From contig CM061246.1 of the NCBI GenBank assembly GCA_022605425.2, positions 124,001 through 188,000 of the forward strand: a stretch of 64,000 nucleotides of DNA, in the 5' to 3' direction. The position numbers and the translations under genes are program-made. Numbering within the stretch: the first letter of the stretch is position 1; each line of letters begins with the position of its first letter. This DNA comes from Hamiltosporidium tvaerminnensis (taxonomy: Eukaryota; Microsporidia; Dubosqiidae). Under the pieces are notes generated by a model. It made no database searches, was not told the DNA's origin, and saw only the letters and a program-made list of their open reading frames with translations. This document shows positions 61,943 to 64,000 of the stretch, in pieces.

Positions 61943-63157
61943 ATGTCTCTAGAAAAATTGAAGGATGTAATTTCAAATATTGCAAACGAAGATCCCGAAA
62001 TAGTTGATGAGCGAATTTCACTTTTAGGTTCTGAGTTGCGTGGTTTAAAAGGAGAAGTAACAAATGTAGACTATGAAATCGGTATTAGGCGTACATCTAC
62101 CAGTGAAAACTATGAAAAAATCAAACTTCATAAAACATTACCATATCTTGTTGCCACTGTCATTGAAGTTCTGTATTGTGAAAAAACAGGAGATGTTAAT
62201 GTTGTATTGATGACATCTACTCGTGTGAATATGCTTATTCTTAATCCTGGACTGGTTGATCCAGCTAAACTTTTACCGGGAACACTGGTTGGTGTACAGA
62301 AAGAGAGTAACGTAATTTTGGAAATAATCGAACCGGAATTTGATACAAGAGTCAAGGCTATGGAGTTAGAAGAACGGCCGTTGGAGAATTATGAAGATAT
62401 TGGTGGATTGGAGAGGCAAATAGAGGAACTTAATGAAGCAGTCGTTTTGCCATTTTTGCATCCTGAAAAATTCATAAAAATGAATATTCGCCCACCAAAA
62501 GGTGTTTTAATGTATGGACCACCTGGTACAGGTAAGACACTCATGGCCCGTGCATGTGCTTCCAAGACCAAGGCAACATTTATTAAATTGGCTGGTACTC
62601 AACTGGTTCAGATGTATATCGGAGAAGGTGCACGCCTCGTTCGTGATACATTTGCACTTGCAAAGAAAAAGAAGCCGACTATAATATTTATCGATGAAAT
62701 TGATGCAATCGGTACAAAAAGAGTGGATTCCGATCGTAATGGAGATAGAGAAGTACAAAGAACCATGCTTGAACTTCTTAATCAATTGGATGGATTTGCG
62801 GTCAACGATGACATAAAAATAATTGCAGCAACTAACCGGCCTGATATTCTTGATCCTGCGCTGTTGCGAAGTGGAAGATTGGATAGGAAAATAGAATTCC
62901 CTCTTCCAAATTTGGAAGGAAGGAAAAGAATTCTACAAATACATTCACGTAAAATGGTTGTTCAGGATAATGTTAACTATGAAGAATTGGCGCGATCAAC
63001 TGAAGGTTTTAACGGGGCTCAATGTAAAGCTGCTACCGTCGAAGCTGGTATGCGTGCTTTAAAAAAGAAAAGAGAGGAAATAACTCAGAATGATTTTATG
63101 GATGGAATACAAGACGTATCTGCTGCAAAAAAATCCAGATATCATTATTATACGTAA
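61943..63157 (+). CDS. RPT5: 26S proteasome ATPase subunit Rpt5
   Basis: AAA+ ATPase of the 19S base ring that unfolds substrates into the 20S core. 404 residues from the ATG at 61943. A helical N-terminus and OB domain ('[20 protein letters not shown]', '[20 protein letters not shown]') are followed by the AAA domain: Walker A G192-P-P-G-T-G-K-T199, pore loop '[20 protein letters not shown]', Walker B I247-I-F-I-D-E-I-D254, sensor 1 'AATNRPD', arginine fingers in '[18 protein letters not shown]', and '[15 protein letters not shown]'. The KAMELEERP and FNGAQ(L/C)KA signatures and the C-terminal YYT, equivalent to the HbYX tail FYA of yeast Rpt5, identify this subunit among the six paralogues. 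It is about 7 kb from RPN1. Confidence 0.97.
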   Translation: MSLEKLKDVISNIANEDPEIVDERISLLGSELRGLKGEVTNVDYEIGIRRTSTSENYEKIKLHKTLPYLVATVIEVLYCEKTGDVNVVLMTSTRVNMLILNPGLVDPAKLLPGTLVGVQKESNVILEIIEPEFDTRVKAMELEERPLENYEDIGGLERQIEELNEAVVLPFLHPEKFIKMNIRPPKGVLMYGPPGTGKTLMARACASKTKATFIKLAGTQLVQMYIGEGARLVRDTFALAKKKKPTIIFIDEIDAIGTKRVDSDRNGDREVQRTMLELLNQLDGFAVNDDIKIIAATNRPDILDPALLRSGRLDRKIEFPLPNLEGRKRILQIHSRKMVVQDNVNYEELARSTEGFNGAQCKAATVEAGMRALKKKREEITQNDFMDGIQDVSAAKKSRYHYYT

Positions 63158-64000
63158 TAAATATCTTTTTTTCAGTTTAATTTATTAATTATTTTGTTGT
63201 ATTTTCATATTGTAAATTTTAGGTTAAAAACATGTTTTTTTCCTGTATTGTTTTGAAAATTGATCATTTGATACACACGGATAAATATTTTTGTAAAAGA
63301 GATTTTTTTGTTTTTCCTTTTTTTTTCAATACTTTTTAGTTACAATTGTAAATCTTTTGTTTTATTTTTCAACTTTAAATGTTTAAAGTGAAAACTTAAC
63401 GTGATTTCGAAATATTTTTGTTTAAAAATATAATTTGGTTTATAAGCATTCTCATAGAAAGTAATTTGATAAATTTTCGTTTAAACTCGTTTTATAGAGA
63501 AATTTGAATCAAAATAATGTGATATTCCGTATTTTAAACAAATGATTTTTTTTCCTGAAGTCGGCCTAGATTTCAGAATGTAATTTACGATGGTTATTAA
63601 AGAGATTTCGTTAGATTTGTTGAGCAAAAGATAAAAATATTTTGAATTAAAATGCATATTAGATTATCCATAAAAAGTGAAAAACCTAAAATATTTATTA
63701 TTTTTTTAGATTTATTAATTTTTTTTGTGTGTTTTCCTAATTTATGATAAATTTAAGATTTTGGAATATTAGATTCGTAATATGAGAGCTAAGAAGATTA
63801 TTTCAATTAAATTTTTCTTTTATTTTAGGATGTTATTTTTTTCAAATATATTCAACAGATTTGCTTAAGTTTTTATATTTCTATGTAAGTAGTAATTTTT
63901 ATTAAAAGAATGTGAAAATCAATCATTAAATTCTTTGTATAATTATCTTTAACAGTTATATATTTTACAGAATTGAAGTTTAAATTGCACTTAGTTTATA
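63158..64000. other. AT-rich 3' flank
   Basis: No gene, RNA gene or repeat recognised to the window end. Confidence 0.4.

Noticed and set aside
62128-62785. Minus-strand ORFs over Rpt5
   Set aside because: Shadows of a highly conserved AAA+ gene.

Overview
The window looks like a piece of a microsporidian nuclear genome from a repeat-rich, AT-rich lineage. The genes are intronless and shortened or divergent. Most start codons (11 of 13 protein genes, plus one pseudogene) have a CCC or GGG run within about 20 bases upstream, which is the transcription signal known from Encephalitozoon and other microsporidia. The gene set is eukaryotic: histone H3, TFIIS, ribosomal protein eL27, PP2A-B56, ERO1, proteasome Rpn1 and Rpt5, Elongator Elp2. 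Long gene-poor stretches are full of decayed retroelements, so a large-genome relative of Hamiltosporidium-type parasites is a reasonable guess, but the species cannot be fixed from the sequence.

Layout. 1-13 kb: a truncated element A, a tRNA CCA-adding enzyme split by a one-base frameshift, LINE remnant D1, SINE-like element B1 with target-site duplications, a decayed element A, histone H3, LINE L1, ERO1, LINE L2, TFIIS and eL27. 13-21 kb: gene-poor, with inverted copies of element A (one with a perfect 16-bp target-site duplication) and LINE L6. 21-25 kb: convergent PP2A-B56 and class 3 lipase genes. 25-34 kb: gene-poor apart from an unrecognised gene (27933-28790), a tyrosinase (30270-31229) and a membrane-anchored orphan (33505-34311). 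35-42 kb: a repeat nest holding LINE L5, LINE D2, a pseudogene copy of the orphan, and elements A and B. 42.6-47.6 kb: a very large Ski2-like helicase with a single cassette plus Sec63 unit, swollen by Asn-rich, minisatellite-coded insertions. 48-51 kb: LINE and element A copies. 51.4-54.2 kb: proteasome Rpn1, split by a one-base frameshift. 54.6-56.6 kb: Elp2, convergent with Rpn1. 56.7-61.9 kb: LINE L4, B4 and A9. 61.9-63.2 kb: proteasome Rpt5.

Functional themes are translation and tRNA biology (CCA enzyme, eL27, Elp2), transcription and chromatin (H3, TFIIS, helicase), proteolysis (Rpn1 and Rpt5, both of the 19S base), secretory oxidative folding (ERO1), signalling (B56) and extracellular or lipid chemistry (tyrosinase, lipase). 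No operon-like clusters are seen; genes are separated by repeats.

The strongest items for a second look are: (1) non-autonomous elements A and B with clear target-site duplications; (2) a tyrosinase with intact copper-site histidines in an apparent microsporidian; (3) the helicase gene's repeat architecture and the nucleotide-skew reversal it shares with Rpn1; (4) two single-base frameshifts, both at homopolymers; (5) an orphan membrane-protein family with one intact and one dead copy. All family assignments rest on reading motifs by eye; no database search was possible.
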